64,000 nt of DNA from Burkholderiaceae bacterium (GCA_004322135.1 SCSG01000020.1:1-64000); one strand, 5' to 3'. Shown: positions 8,095 through 17,689, counted from the stretch's first letter. A program made the numbers and translations. Notes: generated from the sequence alone by a model not told the origin.

Positions 8095-8958
8095 TTGTTA
8101 CTTTTCTTGGAACAACTGCTTAACGGTACGCAGTTTGGGATGATGCTGTTCCTGATGGCGGCGGGCCTGACCCTGGTCGTTGGCATCATGAATCTTGTCA
8201 ACCTTGCTCACGGCGTGCTGTATATGCTGGGCGCATTTTTGATGGTCACGTTCGTGGCGCTGACGGGCTCGTACCTGTTGTCGCTGGGGCTTGCCATTGC
8301 CGCTACCGCCATCATTGGCCTCATACTCGAGTTTTTGGTGATCAGGCCGGTTTATTCGCGCGGACACCTGGATCAGGTTCTGGTCACCTTTGGCCTTATC
8401 CTGTTTTTCAACGAGTTCACCCGGATGGTGTGGGGGCCTACGCCGCTGCGCCTGGATATTCCCAGTTTGCTGGATCATTCCGTAACCTTGCTGGGCATTG
8501 GCTACCCCGTTTACCGTTTGGCGATTATTGCGGTCAGCCTTGTGGTGGCTTTTGGGCTGTACCTGCTTATCGAGCACACCCGCATCGGGATGCTGATTCG
8601 CGCCGGGGCGTCCGACCGCAGAATGATCGTCGGCCTAGGGGTGAACATATCGTTGCTGTATTCGCTGATTTTCGCGCTGGGCGCGGCGCTGGCGGCGTTG
8701 GCCGGCATCCTGGCTTCGCCGATCTTTGCGGTTCAGGTGGGCATGGGCGATGAAATTCTTATTCTTACCCTTGTGGTAATAGTCATTGGCGGCATAGGTT
8801 CCATTCGGGGGTCTTTGGTGGCTGCCATTGGCGTGGGTGTCATTGACACGCTGGGGCGGGTCATGTTGCCTACCGGCTTTGGCAACATCATTATTTATCT
8901 TCTTATGGCTGTAATCCTATTCTGGCGCCCTCGTGGGTTGTTCCCGTCGCATGCTTAA
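8095..8958 (+). CDS. livH: LIV-type ABC transporter permease LivH
   Basis: A 287-residue inner-membrane permease with about eight hydrophobic segments and the family motif near residues 30-45 (LVVGIMNLVNLAHGVLYMLGA). The start is a TTG at 8095: TAGGAG at 8082-8087 is seven bases upstream and no ATG is available nearby. It is the first gene of the livHMGF block. It forms the translocation pore with LivM. Confidence 0.94.
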   Translation: MLLFLEQLLNGTQFGMMLFLMAAGLTLVVGIMNLVNLAHGVLYMLGAFLMVTFVALTGSYLLSLGLAIAATAIIGLILEFLVIRPVYSRGHLDQVLVTFGLILFFNEFTRMVWGPTPLRLDIPSLLDHSVTLLGIGYPVYRLAIIAVSLVVAFGLYLLIEHTRIGMLIRAGASDRRMIVGLGVNISLLYSLIFALGAALAALAGILASPIFAVQVGMGDEILILTLVVIVIGGIGSIRGSLVAAIGVGVIDTLGRVMLPTGFGNIIIYLLMAVILFWRPRGLFPSHA

Positions 8959-10006
8959 ATCCCTGCTTATGTCTCGCACTCCCCCCGCTGGTTCGTCATC
9001 GGGGGTCGCTCCCGCCAAGCATCCTGTTGGCGTGGCGCTTGGTATCCTTTTCTTTATTGCGCTGGCTTGCGTGCCATGGATCGCGGCGGCTATTGGCGAG
9101 CCGTTTTATGTGCGTCTTTTGATGCGCATGATGATATTTTCCATTATTGCCCTTAGCCTGAACCTGATTCTTGGGTATGGCGGCCTGGTGTCGTTTGGGC
9201 ATGCCATGTTTGTGGGCGTGGCCGCCTATGTGGTGGGCATTTTGGCGTATCACTCCTTCAACAGCGAGGCCCTTATCATTGGCCCGTTCTCGTTTGACGG
9301 GTCGCTTGAGGCGCTCATCACCTGGCCAATTGCCCTTATTGTCACGGCCATCGTGGCGGCGATCCTTGGCACGGTGGCGTTGCGTACCAGTGGGCTGTAT
9401 TTCATTATGATTACGCTGGCGCTGGCCCAGATGCTGTTTTTCCTGGCGGTGTCCATGCAGAAATACGGCGGCGAAGATGGGCTGCAGGTACTGGGCACGC
9501 AGACGCTGGGCTGGATCGACTTGGGCGACTTCACCTCGCTTTATTACGTGGTGTGGGTGTGCCTGGCGGGCGTGTTGCTGCTGTGTCACCGCATTGTCAA
9601 TTCGCGATTCGGCCTGGTGCTCAAGGCCAGCCGCCAAAACGAAAACCGCTTGCATGCCGTGGGTGTGCCGGTGTTCTGGTACCGGCTGGTGGCGTTTGTC
9701 ATTTCTGGAACCCTGGGCGGCCTGGGCGGGGTGTTGCTGGTTAGCAGCCAATCGTTTGTCAGCCCGGCGGACATGGCCTGGATACAGTCCGGCGACTATA
9801 TCGTCATGGTGGTCGTGGGCGGCATGGGCTCGCTGTTCGGACCGATATTTGGCGCATTCTTTTATCTGACCGCCCAATATGTACTGGGGAACATTACCGA
9901 GTACTGGCAAATGTACTTGGGGCCACTATTGATACTGGTCGTGCTGTATGCGCGCTGGGGTATTGCGGGTGCATTCATGAGTAAAGCGGCGAGGAAGCAG
10001 GTATGA
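8951..10006 (+). CDS. livM: LIV-type ABC transporter permease LivM
   Basis: About 351 residues with multiple membrane segments and the LivM hallmark SLNLILGYGGLVSFGHAMFVGVAAY around residues 60-85. The ATG at 8951 overlaps the end of livH by eight bases; an ATG at 8969 is an alternative. Neither has a strong ribosome binding site, which fits translational coupling. It pairs with LivH. Confidence 0.93.
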   Translation: MLKSLLMSRTPPAGSSSGVAPAKHPVGVALGILFFIALACVPWIAAAIGEPFYVRLLMRMMIFSIIALSLNLILGYGGLVSFGHAMFVGVAAYVVGILAYHSFNSEALIIGPFSFDGSLEALITWPIALIVTAIVAAILGTVALRTSGLYFIMITLALAQMLFFLAVSMQKYGGEDGLQVLGTQTLGWIDLGDFTSLYYVVWVCLAGVLLLCHRIVNSRFGLVLKASRQNENRLHAVGVPVFWYRLVAFVISGTLGGLGGVLLVSSQSFVSPADMAWIQSGDYIVMVVVGGMGSLFGPIFGAFFYLTAQYVLGNITEYWQMYLGPLLILVVLYARWGIAGAFMSKAARKQV

Positions 10007-10758
10007 GCACTCCCATTCTAGAAGTTCGTCATCTCGTCAAGCATTTTGGCGCGCTGGCTGCTACCGACGACTTGTCGCTGTCGGTGGAAGCCAATGAAGT
10101 TCACGCCATCATCGGTCCCAACGGGGCGGGGAAAACCACCTTCCTGGCTCAGCTTACCGGGCAGGTGCAGCCCACTTCGGGCAGCATCCTGTACAAGGGT
10201 GTGGACATTACCGCGCTGGATGTCGTGAAGCGGGTGCGCCTGGGCATTGCGCGGTCGTTCCAAATTACCTCATTGTGGCCGCAGCTCAATGTGCTCGAGA
10301 ACGTCATGTTGGCGGCGCAGGCTCACAATGGCCACGCGTTTCATTTCTTTCGGCCCGCCTTGGGCGTGCGCAAATTGTGCGACGAGGCGCATCGGTTCCT
10401 GGAGCTGGTCGATCTGGAATCGCGCGCTGGCACGATGACGCATTCGCTCTCGCACGGCGAGCAGCGTCAGCTGGAATTGGCCGTGGCGCTGGCCACGCAT
10501 CCCACACTGCTTTTGCTGGACGAGCCTTTGGCCGGTATGGGAATTGAAGACAGTCAGCGCATGATCAGCTTGCTGCAGCGGCTTAAGGGGCAGTACACGA
10601 TGGTTTTGGTCGAGCACGATATGGAAGCGGTATTTTCCCTGGCGGATCGGATCAGCGTGCTGGTTTACGGACGGTGCGCCGCCACCGATACTCCTTTGGC
10701 CATTCGCAACAACGAAGAAGTGCGGGCGGCGTATCTGGGTGAGGAGTCGGAATGCTGA
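10003..10758 (+). CDS. livG: LIV-type ABC transporter ATPase LivG
   Basis: A 251-residue ATP-binding subunit: Walker A GPNGAGKTTF, signature LSHGEQRQLE, Walker B LLLLDEPLAG, and the switch His in LVEHDMEAVF. The LivG-specific segment (RLGIARSFQITSLWPQLNVLENVMLAA) is present. It overlaps livM in an ATGA junction. Confidence 0.95.
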   Translation: MSTPILEVRHLVKHFGALAATDDLSLSVEANEVHAIIGPNGAGKTTFLAQLTGQVQPTSGSILYKGVDITALDVVKRVRLGIARSFQITSLWPQLNVLENVMLAAQAHNGHAFHFFRPALGVRKLCDEAHRFLELVDLESRAGTMTHSLSHGEQRQLELAVALATHPTLLLLDEPLAGMGIEDSQRMISLLQRLKGQYTMVLVEHDMEAVFSLADRISVLVYGRCAATDTPLAIRNNEEVRAAYLGEESEC

Positions 10759-11450
10759 AAATAAGCAATCTCACCGCCAGCTATGGATTAAGCCAGGTGT
10801 TGTTCGGCATCGACCTGCATGTCGACGCCGGTGAAGTCGTGGCGCTTCTGGGGCGTAATGGCATGGGCAAGACGTCGACCATCATGTCCACGATGGGGCT
10901 CATTCATGCCACGGGCACGGTCGAATTCAATGGCAGGCCGCTGCATCAGATCAAGGCCTATAAGATTCCTCAGGCGGGAATTGGGCTGGTGCCCGAAGGC
11001 CGGCATGTTTTCCCGAACTTGACCGTGCGTGAAAACCTGATTGCCACGGCGGCAAATCGCCATCATGCCGAAAATCCGTGGAATTTGAAGCGGGTCCTCG
11101 AGCTGTTTCCAAAGCTGGCCGAACGCCTGGGTAACTATGGTAATCAGCTGTCGGGCGGCGAGCAGCAGATGCTGGCCATTGCGCGGGCGCTCATGACCAA
11201 CCCGCAGTTGCTGATTCTTGATGAGGCCACCGAGGGGCTGGCGCCGCTTATCCGCCTCGAGATATGGCGTTGCCTGGACGAGCTTAAAAATCTTGGCCAG
11301 TCTATTCTTGTCGTCGATAAAAACCTGAATCATTTGCTCAGGGTGGCAGACCGGCATTACATTCTTGAAAAGGGCCGGATTGTCTGGTCCGGAACGTCGA
11401 CCGAATTGCGGACCGATACGTCGGCACAGCAGAAGTACCTGGGGGTTTAG
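10752..11450 (+). CDS. livF: LIV-type ABC transporter ATPase LivF
   Basis: A 232-residue ATP-binding subunit with Walker A GRNGMGKTS, the LivF mark GIGLVPEGRHVFPNLTVRENL, signature LSGGEQQML and Walker B LLILDEATEGLAP. The region after Walker B reads LVVDKNLNHLL instead of the commoner LVEQN, so the switch residue is changed; LivF proteins vary here. It overlaps livG by seven bases and ends the transporter block. Confidence 0.94.
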   Translation: MLKISNLTASYGLSQVLFGIDLHVDAGEVVALLGRNGMGKTSTIMSTMGLIHATGTVEFNGRPLHQIKAYKIPQAGIGLVPEGRHVFPNLTVRENLIATAANRHHAENPWNLKRVLELFPKLAERLGNYGNQLSGGEQQMLAIARALMTNPQLLILDEATEGLAPLIRLEIWRCLDELKNLGQSILVVDKNLNHLLRVADRHYILEKGRIVWSGTSTELRTDTSAQQKYLGV

Positions 11451-11693
11451 GCGCAAAGCGTGTGGGGGGCGGCGAGCTTTCGTTGCCCCTGGGTTCCGTT
11501 CTGCATACACTTCGATTGTTAAGTTTTAGTTAATAGTTTCTAAGAAAATTAAATTTATCTTTTGATTCCTGGCTCGATATACTGAAGCAATATGGTCGGA
11601 TCAGTTGCCGCCAGAACGTCGGGAAGGACGCGACGTTGGAAGGCTCAGACCAAGGTAGCAAACATTTGTATGGATTGATCCAGAGGAAAGAAC

Positions 11694-12935
11694 ATGAAAG
11701 TTGCAGTGATAGGCGGTGGGATTGGCGGGCTGGCTTTTGCGCTTGGCCTGCACAAACGGGGGCTCGACTGTGAAGTTTACGAAGCCGTACCCGAAGTCAA
11801 GGAAATTGGCGTGGGGATTACCATCTTGCCCCACGCGATGACCGAGTTGGCGGCACTGGGGTTGCAAGCCAAGCTGGAGTCGTTGGGCATTGAAAACGAA
11901 GAAAGTGTATTTTTCAACCGCTTTGGTCAGTTCATCTACAAGGAACCGCGCGGCCGGTACGCAGGCTACAAGGTTCCCGAGGTAGGCATTCATCGCGGAC
12001 GGCTGCATCGGGTGCTATACGAGGCGGCCATTGAACGGTTGGGCGCCGACAAGATTCACACCAATCATCGCTGTGTCAGCGTCGAGCAGAACGAAAACGA
12101 AGCCATAGTACATTTCATCGAGGGATCCACCGGTAAGCCGCTACCCTCCATCAAGGCCGACATTGCCGTCGCTTGCGACGGAGTCAACTCGGCTGTGCGC
12201 AAGCAGTTCTACCCGCACGAGAAACTTATGTTCGCGGGTATCAACTTCTGGCGCGGCATTACTCGACACAAACCTATCCTTACAGGCAAAAGTTATGTTC
12301 GGATCGGGTCCATCGAGACCGGCAAGATTGTGCTGTATCCGATCATCGACAATATCGATGGCAACGGCAACCAGCTTATCAATTGGGCAACCGAGATTCG
12401 TCGTGCCGATTGTGGCATGAACGATTGGAACAAGAAGGGCGAGCTGGCGGATTTCGCGGACGTCTACAAAGACTGGAAGTTCCCATGGCTGGACGTCCCC
12501 AATCTGTTGGCTACGGCAGATGAGATTTTCGAGCATCCCATGGTGGATAAAGATCCGGTTTCCCAGTGGACCTTTGGCCGAATCACGTTGATGGGCGATG
12601 CGGCTCATCCCATGTACCCACGAGGATCGAACGGCTCGGCCCAGGCCATCATCGATGGGCGAGTGCTGGCACAGTTGTTGCTGGAGTCGAACGGCGATTG
12701 GAACGCTGCCATGGTTAAATACGACGCCATCAGGCGGCCCGCGACGGCCAAGGTGGTAGAGACGAACCGAAGCACGCCTCCTGACTTCATCAACATCAAG
12801 GTGGAAGAGCTGACTGGCGGCAAGCCATTTGACAACATCGACGATGTGGTCAGCCAGGAAGAGCTTCGAAAGATCTCCGAAGATTACAAGAAGGTTGCCG
12901 GCTTTGCGCTGGCAAAAGACGGCGCCGTAGGTTGA
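11694..12935 (+). CDS. FAD-dependent monooxygenase (PhzS / salicylate hydroxylase-like)
   Basis: A 413-residue class A flavoprotein monooxygenase. It has the FAD-binding GGGIGGLAFALGLHKRGLDCEVYE at the N-terminus, the middle motif ACDGVNSAVRK, and the second FAD motif LMGDAAHPMYPRGSNGSAQAIIDG near residue 300. The MYPRGSNG wording is that of the PhzS-like (PRK07538) group rather than typical salicylate hydroxylases. Ribosome binding site GAGGAAAG. It probably hydroxylates an aromatic acid or heterocycle using NAD(P)H and O2 in the cytoplasm. It lies 243 bases after the transporter, in the same direction, so the transported compound or its product may be the substrate. Confidence 0.88.
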   Translation: MKVAVIGGGIGGLAFALGLHKRGLDCEVYEAVPEVKEIGVGITILPHAMTELAALGLQAKLESLGIENEESVFFNRFGQFIYKEPRGRYAGYKVPEVGIHRGRLHRVLYEAAIERLGADKIHTNHRCVSVEQNENEAIVHFIEGSTGKPLPSIKADIAVACDGVNSAVRKQFYPHEKLMFAGINFWRGITRHKPILTGKSYVRIGSIETGKIVLYPIIDNIDGNGNQLINWATEIRRADCGMNDWNKKGELADFADVYKDWKFPWLDVPNLLATADEIFEHPMVDKDPVSQWTFGRITLMGDAAHPMYPRGSNGSAQAIIDGRVLAQLLLESNGDWNAAMVKYDAIRRPATAKVVETNRSTPPDFINIKVEELTGGKPFDNIDDVVSQEELRKISEDYKKVAGFALAKDGAVG

Positions 12936-12993
12936 TGCTGTGGGGGCATTCATGCCCCTGTTCATTTTCATTTCGACATGAGGGGGGGCTTCC

Positions 12994-13521
12994 ATGGCAG
13001 CTGAAAATCAGGCCGTTCGGCGGCGGCAGGTGTATGCCGGCTATCAGGGCAAAGAAAATCCAACGGAAAAAGATCGGATCGTGCATTTCATGCAAATGTA
13101 CCGTTCTACCGAGCATTTCAACGCCACGTTCATTTTGCCCTGGATCGAAGTCAGCCCCAGCGAAGCGGTAAGGGGCGGGCTGCGTATTGTTCAGGCGCGC
13201 GAAGGCGTGCACGCGCGCATGATGCGGGAACGGTTGCGCGAGCTGGGCGAGACGACGTTTGTGGATGTCTCGGAAGAGCGCAAGGCCACTCAGATTCCGT
13301 TCTTTGCGTCGCCCGTGCGCAGCGATCTTGAAAAAATGGATATGCTGGTGCATATCTTCGATGACCTCGATGATTTCTTCGAGCCTCTTACCACGCTTAT
13401 CGACACCATTAAAGAAGATCTGCAAACGCGGGAAATGTTGCGCACGATTCTTGAAGATGAGTACGCTACGGTCAAATGGTTTCTTTTCATCCACAAGGAG
13501 CTAAGCAGCGGTTCGGTATAG
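12994..13521 (+). CDS. Uncharacterised alpha-helical protein, possibly ferritin-like
   Basis: A 175-residue soluble protein that I do not recognise at family level. It has no signal peptide or membrane segment. Helical stretches carry a possible metal-ligand pattern: RSTEHFNATFIL, AREGVHARMM (an ExxH pair), DDLDDFFEPL and ILEDEYATVKWFLFIHKEL. This resembles a ferritin/rubrerythrin four-helix bundle, but the second ExxH is not clear. Ribosome binding site AGGGGGGG with good spacing. It is 58 bases behind the flavin monooxygenase and is probably co-transcribed. A role as accessory oxygenase or electron or iron partner is only a guess. Confidence 0.6.
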   Translation: MAAENQAVRRRQVYAGYQGKENPTEKDRIVHFMQMYRSTEHFNATFILPWIEVSPSEAVRGGLRIVQAREGVHARMMRERLRELGETTFVDVSEERKATQIPFFASPVRSDLEKMDMLVHIFDDLDDFFEPLTTLIDTIKEDLQTREMLRTILEDEYATVKWFLFIHKELSSGSV

Positions 13522-13707
13522 GGGGCCGCAAGCCAGTGCACATCATTACAACGTACAGCCACAGCGTACGGCCATAACGGGCCATTCGAGCCCACATCAT
13601 GCAGTAACGAGCCTTCATCAAGAAAGGTTACGTTCACGACAAGTCATAACGAGTTCGCGCGCACCGCTGTGTACAGGGGGCGCATTCAAATTACCCGGGA
13701 CAAAACC

Positions 13708-14868
13708 ATGAAGAACAACACAATACGCCATGCCATGTTGGCATTTACGCTGGCCTTCACAACGTGCGCCGCCACGGCGCAAGAGCCCGTACGAATCGGC
13801 GTGATTTCGTCGATTACAGGGCCTATTGCATTTGTGGGGATTTCGCACAAGAATTCGCTGGCGTTGCTGCCGGCCAAAATTGGCGGCAGTGATGTCTCGT
13901 ATATTTTTTATGATGATGCCAGCGATCCGACACAGACCGTGCGCCTGGTCAAGAAGCTGCTGACCGAAGACAAGATTGATGCGTTGCTGGGGCCATCGGG
14001 TTCGCCCAACGCCATTGCGGCCATCCCGTTTGTGGCGGCTGCCACCACACCGATGCTGGCGGTGGTGGGTACGCAGGCCGCTGTGCTGCCGATGGATGAT
14101 CAGAAGCACTGGGTCTTCAAGACCACGCAGAACGACAATATCATGGCGCAGACGCTGGTCGAACACATGGTCAAGGCGGGAGTCAAGACGGTTGGTTTCA
14201 TTGGCTACAGCGACTCGTACGGCGAGAGCTGGTACAAGACCATGGCGCCCTTGCTGGAAAAGCAGAATATTCGAATTACGGCTAACGAGCGCTATAGCCG
14301 CGCCGACAGCAGCGTGACGGGCCAGTCCACCAAGCTGTATGCGGCCAAGCCCGACGTGGTGTTTGTGGCGGGTGTGGGCGCAGGCGCCGCGCTGCCCGCC
14401 ATCCAGTTGCGCGGCATGGGGTACAAGGGCGCGGTTTATCAAACCTACGGCTCGGCTTCACCCGATTTCATCAAGGTGGGCGGCAAGGCGGTAGAGGGCA
14501 CCATCATGTCGGCAAGCCCCATGCTGGTTCTGCCCGATATTCCCGATTCCAGCCCGTCCAAGAAAGTGGCCACGCAGTATGTGGTTGCCTACCAAAAGAT
14601 GTATGGTTCAACGCCCCCGACGTTTGGCGCGGCGTTCTATGACGGCGGCCTGCTGCTGCAAAACGCCATTCCCACGGCCCTGAAGCAAGGCAAGCCGGGC
14701 ACCAAAGAGTTTCGCTCGGCACTGCGCGATGCCCTGGAAGCCACCAAGGATCTCGTGGTTTCGCAGGGGGTTTACAACATGACGCCGCAGGATCATTCCG
14801 GCTTCGATCAGCGCGGCAGTGTGCTGGTAACCATCAAGGACGGCAAGTTCAGGTTGCTTGACGATTAA
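13708..14868 (+). CDS. ABC transporter substrate-binding protein (SBP4, distinct subfamily)
   Basis: A 386-residue exported type I binding protein with signal peptide MKNNTIRHAMLAFTLAFTTCAATA before QEPVRIGVISSITGPIAFVG. It is only distantly similar to SBP1-3. The ATG at 13708 is preferred over the in-frame ATG at 13669 because it opens the signal peptide. No permease genes follow, so it may share the LivHMGF machinery upstream or work with another transporter. A terminator closes the transcript at 14949-14979. Confidence 0.9.
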   Translation: MKNNTIRHAMLAFTLAFTTCAATAQEPVRIGVISSITGPIAFVGISHKNSLALLPAKIGGSDVSYIFYDDASDPTQTVRLVKKLLTEDKIDALLGPSGSPNAIAAIPFVAAATTPMLAVVGTQAAVLPMDDQKHWVFKTTQNDNIMAQTLVEHMVKAGVKTVGFIGYSDSYGESWYKTMAPLLEKQNIRITANERYSRADSSVTGQSTKLYAAKPDVVFVAGVGAGAALPAIQLRGMGYKGAVYQTYGSASPDFIKVGGKAVEGTIMSASPMLVLPDIPDSSPSKKVATQYVVAYQKMYGSTPPTFGAAFYDGGLLLQNAIPTALKQGKPGTKEFRSALRDALEATKDLVVSQGVYNMTPQDHSGFDQRGSVLVTIKDGKFRLLDD

Positions 14869-15184
14869 AGGGTTGGAGCGCTGTAGCGTTGTTAGAGGAC
14901 TTCGCTCTTTGCTTGTTCTGCGGGGTGAGTAGCTGGCAGGCAAGCAGACAGGCTGCGTTGGGGCGCAGCCTGTTTTTTTACGATTGTCATTCTTGAACGT
15001 CTTGGGCCCCGCGTGGGCGAAGCGCGCGGCCTGGGCCAGAATCCGTTGCCTTTCGCAAGTTCTTCGTTTGCGGCTTTTGGGGAAATTCTGCCTTTTTATC
15101 GACAAATAGTTTCCAAACAATCCATTTTGTTTCATAATCCGTCTGTCACAAGCGTGACTTATTTGTCTATCGGAGGAAACAACA
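14869..15184. other. Intergenic region before the autotransporter
   Basis: A 316-base region holding the SBP4 terminator and then an AT-rich promoter-like stretch (TTTCATAAT near 15130). GGAGG lies 8-9 bases before the autotransporter ATG. No gene is seen. Confidence 0.5.
14949..14979 (+). terminator. Rho-independent terminator after SBP4
   Basis: A 9-bp perfect stem CAGGCTGCG / CGCAGCCTG with loop TTGGGG is followed directly by seven T. Confidence 0.92.
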
Positions 15185-17689
15185 ATGATTGCAAGATTGT
15201 CGATGTTGCCGGGGGTGGGAAATAGTAGGCTTGAGGTTAACGTCTGTTTGGATTTTTGGCGGGCGGTGGATGGTCTGAGGCGCGCTGCGCGGGTGCTGGT
15301 GGCGGTCTGGGTGTTGAATTGTGGGTTGATGGCGGCAGCGGGTGCCGGGTCGTTGGCCGAGGGGTTGGATCTGCGGCGGCACGGGCCGCTGTTCGAGGGG
15401 CTGGCGGAACCGCCACCAGCGGGGTTGGACGGCAAAGATTTTGGCAAGGCGCTTTTGGGGGAACCCATGGCGCCTTTTGCATTTTCGGGCGTCATGCATA
15501 TAACTGACCCAAAGTTCGAGTCGGATGCGGATTATGTGATCGATGGCAGCACCGCGGTCGTGAATACGCATGACGACGTCAACGCGCACTTAAGTGGTGT
15601 GATTCGTGGCACCGTGTCCCCCGGCCTGATGAAGCTGGGCGCCGGCACGCTGGCCCTGTCGGGCGCCAACACCTATTCGGGCACAACGTATCTGCTGCAG
15701 GGTGGCTTGCAGGTACGCAGCAATAGTGCCTGGGGATCGGCGTCATTGCAGGCGGCGGTGGGAACGAGGCTGGAGTACGCGCCGGGCGTGGTGATGTCAT
15801 CGCCGCTGCACGTGACGGCGATGAAGGTGGAGGACTGGGCGCCGTCGGGCTCGTACGGCGCGGTGGTGGCGCCCGAGCATGCGGACAAGTTGCGCTGGGC
15901 GGTTGAAAGCGGTGAAGCGGTGCACGCGGGCCTGCTGCAGGGCAGCGCCCCGTTCGTAAAGCTTGGGGCCGGGCGGCTGAATCTTGTGGGCGATGCCATG
16001 GGGTATGGCGGCGCGGCGCTGGTAAGCGGCGGCACGCTGGCTGTCAACGAGATGTTTGGCGGATCGGTGGCCGTGGATGCCGGAGCGCGTCTGGAAGGCG
16101 CGGGTATGGTGGGTTCGACCCGGATACGGTCGGGCGGCACGCTGGCGCCGGGCAACAGCATTGGAACGCTGATGATCAACGGCGACCTGCACTTTGAGTC
16201 GGGCGGGCATTTCGAAGTAGAGGTTGACCCGGATGGCACCAGTGATGCGGTGCTGGTGGGCGGCAAGGCGCTTCTGGCGGGCGATGTGATGGCACTGGCA
16301 AGCGCCGGCGACTGGCAGGCCAGTACGCGCTATACCTTGCTGACGGCGGCAGGCGGACTGGATGGCACGCGCTTTGATTCCGTGTCGGTGCACAAGGACT
16401 TTGCGTTTCTGGAGCCCACGCTCTCGTATGACCTTGACACGGTGACGTTGACGCTGGTGCGCAATGGCAAGGCACTGGACGACGTGGCCGAGACACCCGA
16501 TGAAAAGGACGTGGCGGACGTGATCGATGGCGAGGGCCCGGCTGGTCCCGGCGGCTCGCCTTTTGACGGGAATCCGGTGCTGCGCGACGAATTGTTGGTG
16601 CTGGACCGGGCCCGGGCGCGTCAGGCATTGCAGCAGCTTTCAGGGAGCTGGTCGGCATCCGTGCGGTCTGGCCTGGCGGAAGATAGCCGATTCCTCCGAC
16701 AGTCGGCGCTGGGCAATGCCCGGGCTCCGGGAGCCTGGGGCCGCGCGTTCTTTTCCTCGTCGCGGCGGGATGGGGTGGAGGGCGTCGCGGGTGATACGCG
16801 CACGTTGCAGGGCCTGGTCGTGGGCGTTAACCGCGAGGTGGGCGGGGATGTGGTGGTGGGAGGCTACCTTGGCGTGCAGCAGGCGAAGTACCGGCGCGAT
16901 GGGGTTGGCGCAATCGGCGGCGGCCATGGTGCCTATCGCCATGATTCCGGCACTGAAGGTGGGCAGGCCGCCGCCACGGTGCAAGGGGTGCATTTGGGGT
17001 TGGTCGCGTCAGGACAATGGCAGCCATTAAGGTGGTCGGCGGGTGCCGCGCACACCTGGCATACGGTCAAAAGCCAGCGTCGGGTTGCCTTTGGCCGCTT
17101 GGATGAGAGCCTGCGTGCCAGCTATCAGGCTGGCGTCACGCAGATGTTTGCGGAAGTGGGCTGGCCAGTGTGGTGGCAGGATGTTGTGCACCCTCCCTCC
17201 GCCACGCGCGATGATGCAGGTGTTTTGGATCGGGGCGGCCGCGTTGGCCGCCCCGGTTCGTTATTGCTGGAGCCTTTCGTTGGGTTCGCCCATGTTCGCC
17301 TGAGCTCCGACAGCTTTGATGAGCGCGGCGGCGCGGCGGCGCTATCGGTGTTGCCGGTGAAGCAAGCCGTTTCGTTTTCCACGTTGGGGGTGCGAATGAC
17401 GCAGGACGTTGAAACGCGTCATGGCATGCTGCGTCTACAGGGGCAGTTGGCCTGGCGCCATGCGGGAGGTGGGCGGCAGGTGGCCGCCACGCAGTATTTT
17501 CGCGAGGGTGCGGGACGCGTTGAGTTTGCTTCGCACGGCGTGCCTGTGATGCGTAGTGCCTGGTCGCTGGATCTGGGTGTTACGGGCAACGTGTCCAGGC
17601 ATGCAAGCGTGTCGCTGGCGTACGCGGGGCAGTTCGCGCGCGGTGTGCGCGATCATGGCGTGCGCCTGAACATGCGGTGGGTTTTCTAG
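15185..17689 (+). CDS. Autotransporter (type Va) with beta-strand repeats
   Basis: An 834-residue outer-membrane autotransporter. An extended signal region ends near residue 55 (RRAARVLVAVWVLNCGLMAAAGAGS). The passenger (about 60-570) has autotransporter-associated repeat motifs such as LMKLGAGTLALSGANTYSGT and FVKLGAGRLNLVGDAMGYGG, plus the GGTLAPGNSIGTLMINGDL motif common before the beta domain. The C-terminal ~260 residues form the beta barrel and end with the outer-membrane signature LNMRWVF. No protease motif is seen, so adhesion or aggregation is more likely than proteolysis. It stands alone after a terminator and converges on waaA, ending four bases past the waaA stop. Confidence 0.92.
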   Translation: MIARLSMLPGVGNSRLEVNVCLDFWRAVDGLRRAARVLVAVWVLNCGLMAAAGAGSLAEGLDLRRHGPLFEGLAEPPPAGLDGKDFGKALLGEPMAPFAFSGVMHITDPKFESDADYVIDGSTAVVNTHDDVNAHLSGVIRGTVSPGLMKLGAGTLALSGANTYSGTTYLLQGGLQVRSNSAWGSASLQAAVGTRLEYAPGVVMSSPLHVTAMKVEDWAPSGSYGAVVAPEHADKLRWAVESGEAVHAGLLQGSAPFVKLGAGRLNLVGDAMGYGGAALVSGGTLAVNEMFGGSVAVDAGARLEGAGMVGSTRIRSGGTLAPGNSIGTLMINGDLHFESGGHFEVEVDPDGTSDAVLVGGKALLAGDVMALASAGDWQASTRYTLLTAAGGLDGTRFDSVSVHKDFAFLEPTLSYDLDTVTLTLVRNGKALDDVAETPDEKDVADVIDGEGPAGPGGSPFDGNPVLRDELLVLDRARARQALQQLSGSWSASVRSGLAEDSRFLRQSALGNARAPGAWGRAFFSSSRRDGVEGVAGDTRTLQGLVVGVNREVGGDVVVGGYLGVQQAKYRRDGVGAIGGGHGAYRHDSGTEGGQAAATVQGVHLGLVASGQWQPLRWSAGAAHTWHTVKSQRRVAFGRLDESLRASYQAGVTQMFAEVGWPVWWQDVVHPPSATRDDAGVLDRGGRVGRPGSLLLEPFVGFAHVRLSSDSFDERGGAAALSVLPVKQAVSFSTLGVRMTQDVETRHGMLRLQGQLAWRHAGGGRQVAATQYFREGAGRVEFASHGVPVMRSAWSLDLGVTGNVSRHASVSLAYAGQFARGVRDHGVRLNMRWVF

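Noticed and set aside
11555-11583. Promoter of the flavin monooxygenase gene (TATACT with TTATCT or TTGATT)
   Set aside because: TTGATT is only 10 bases from TATACT and the properly spaced TTATCT is a poor match, so it was not listed as a feature.
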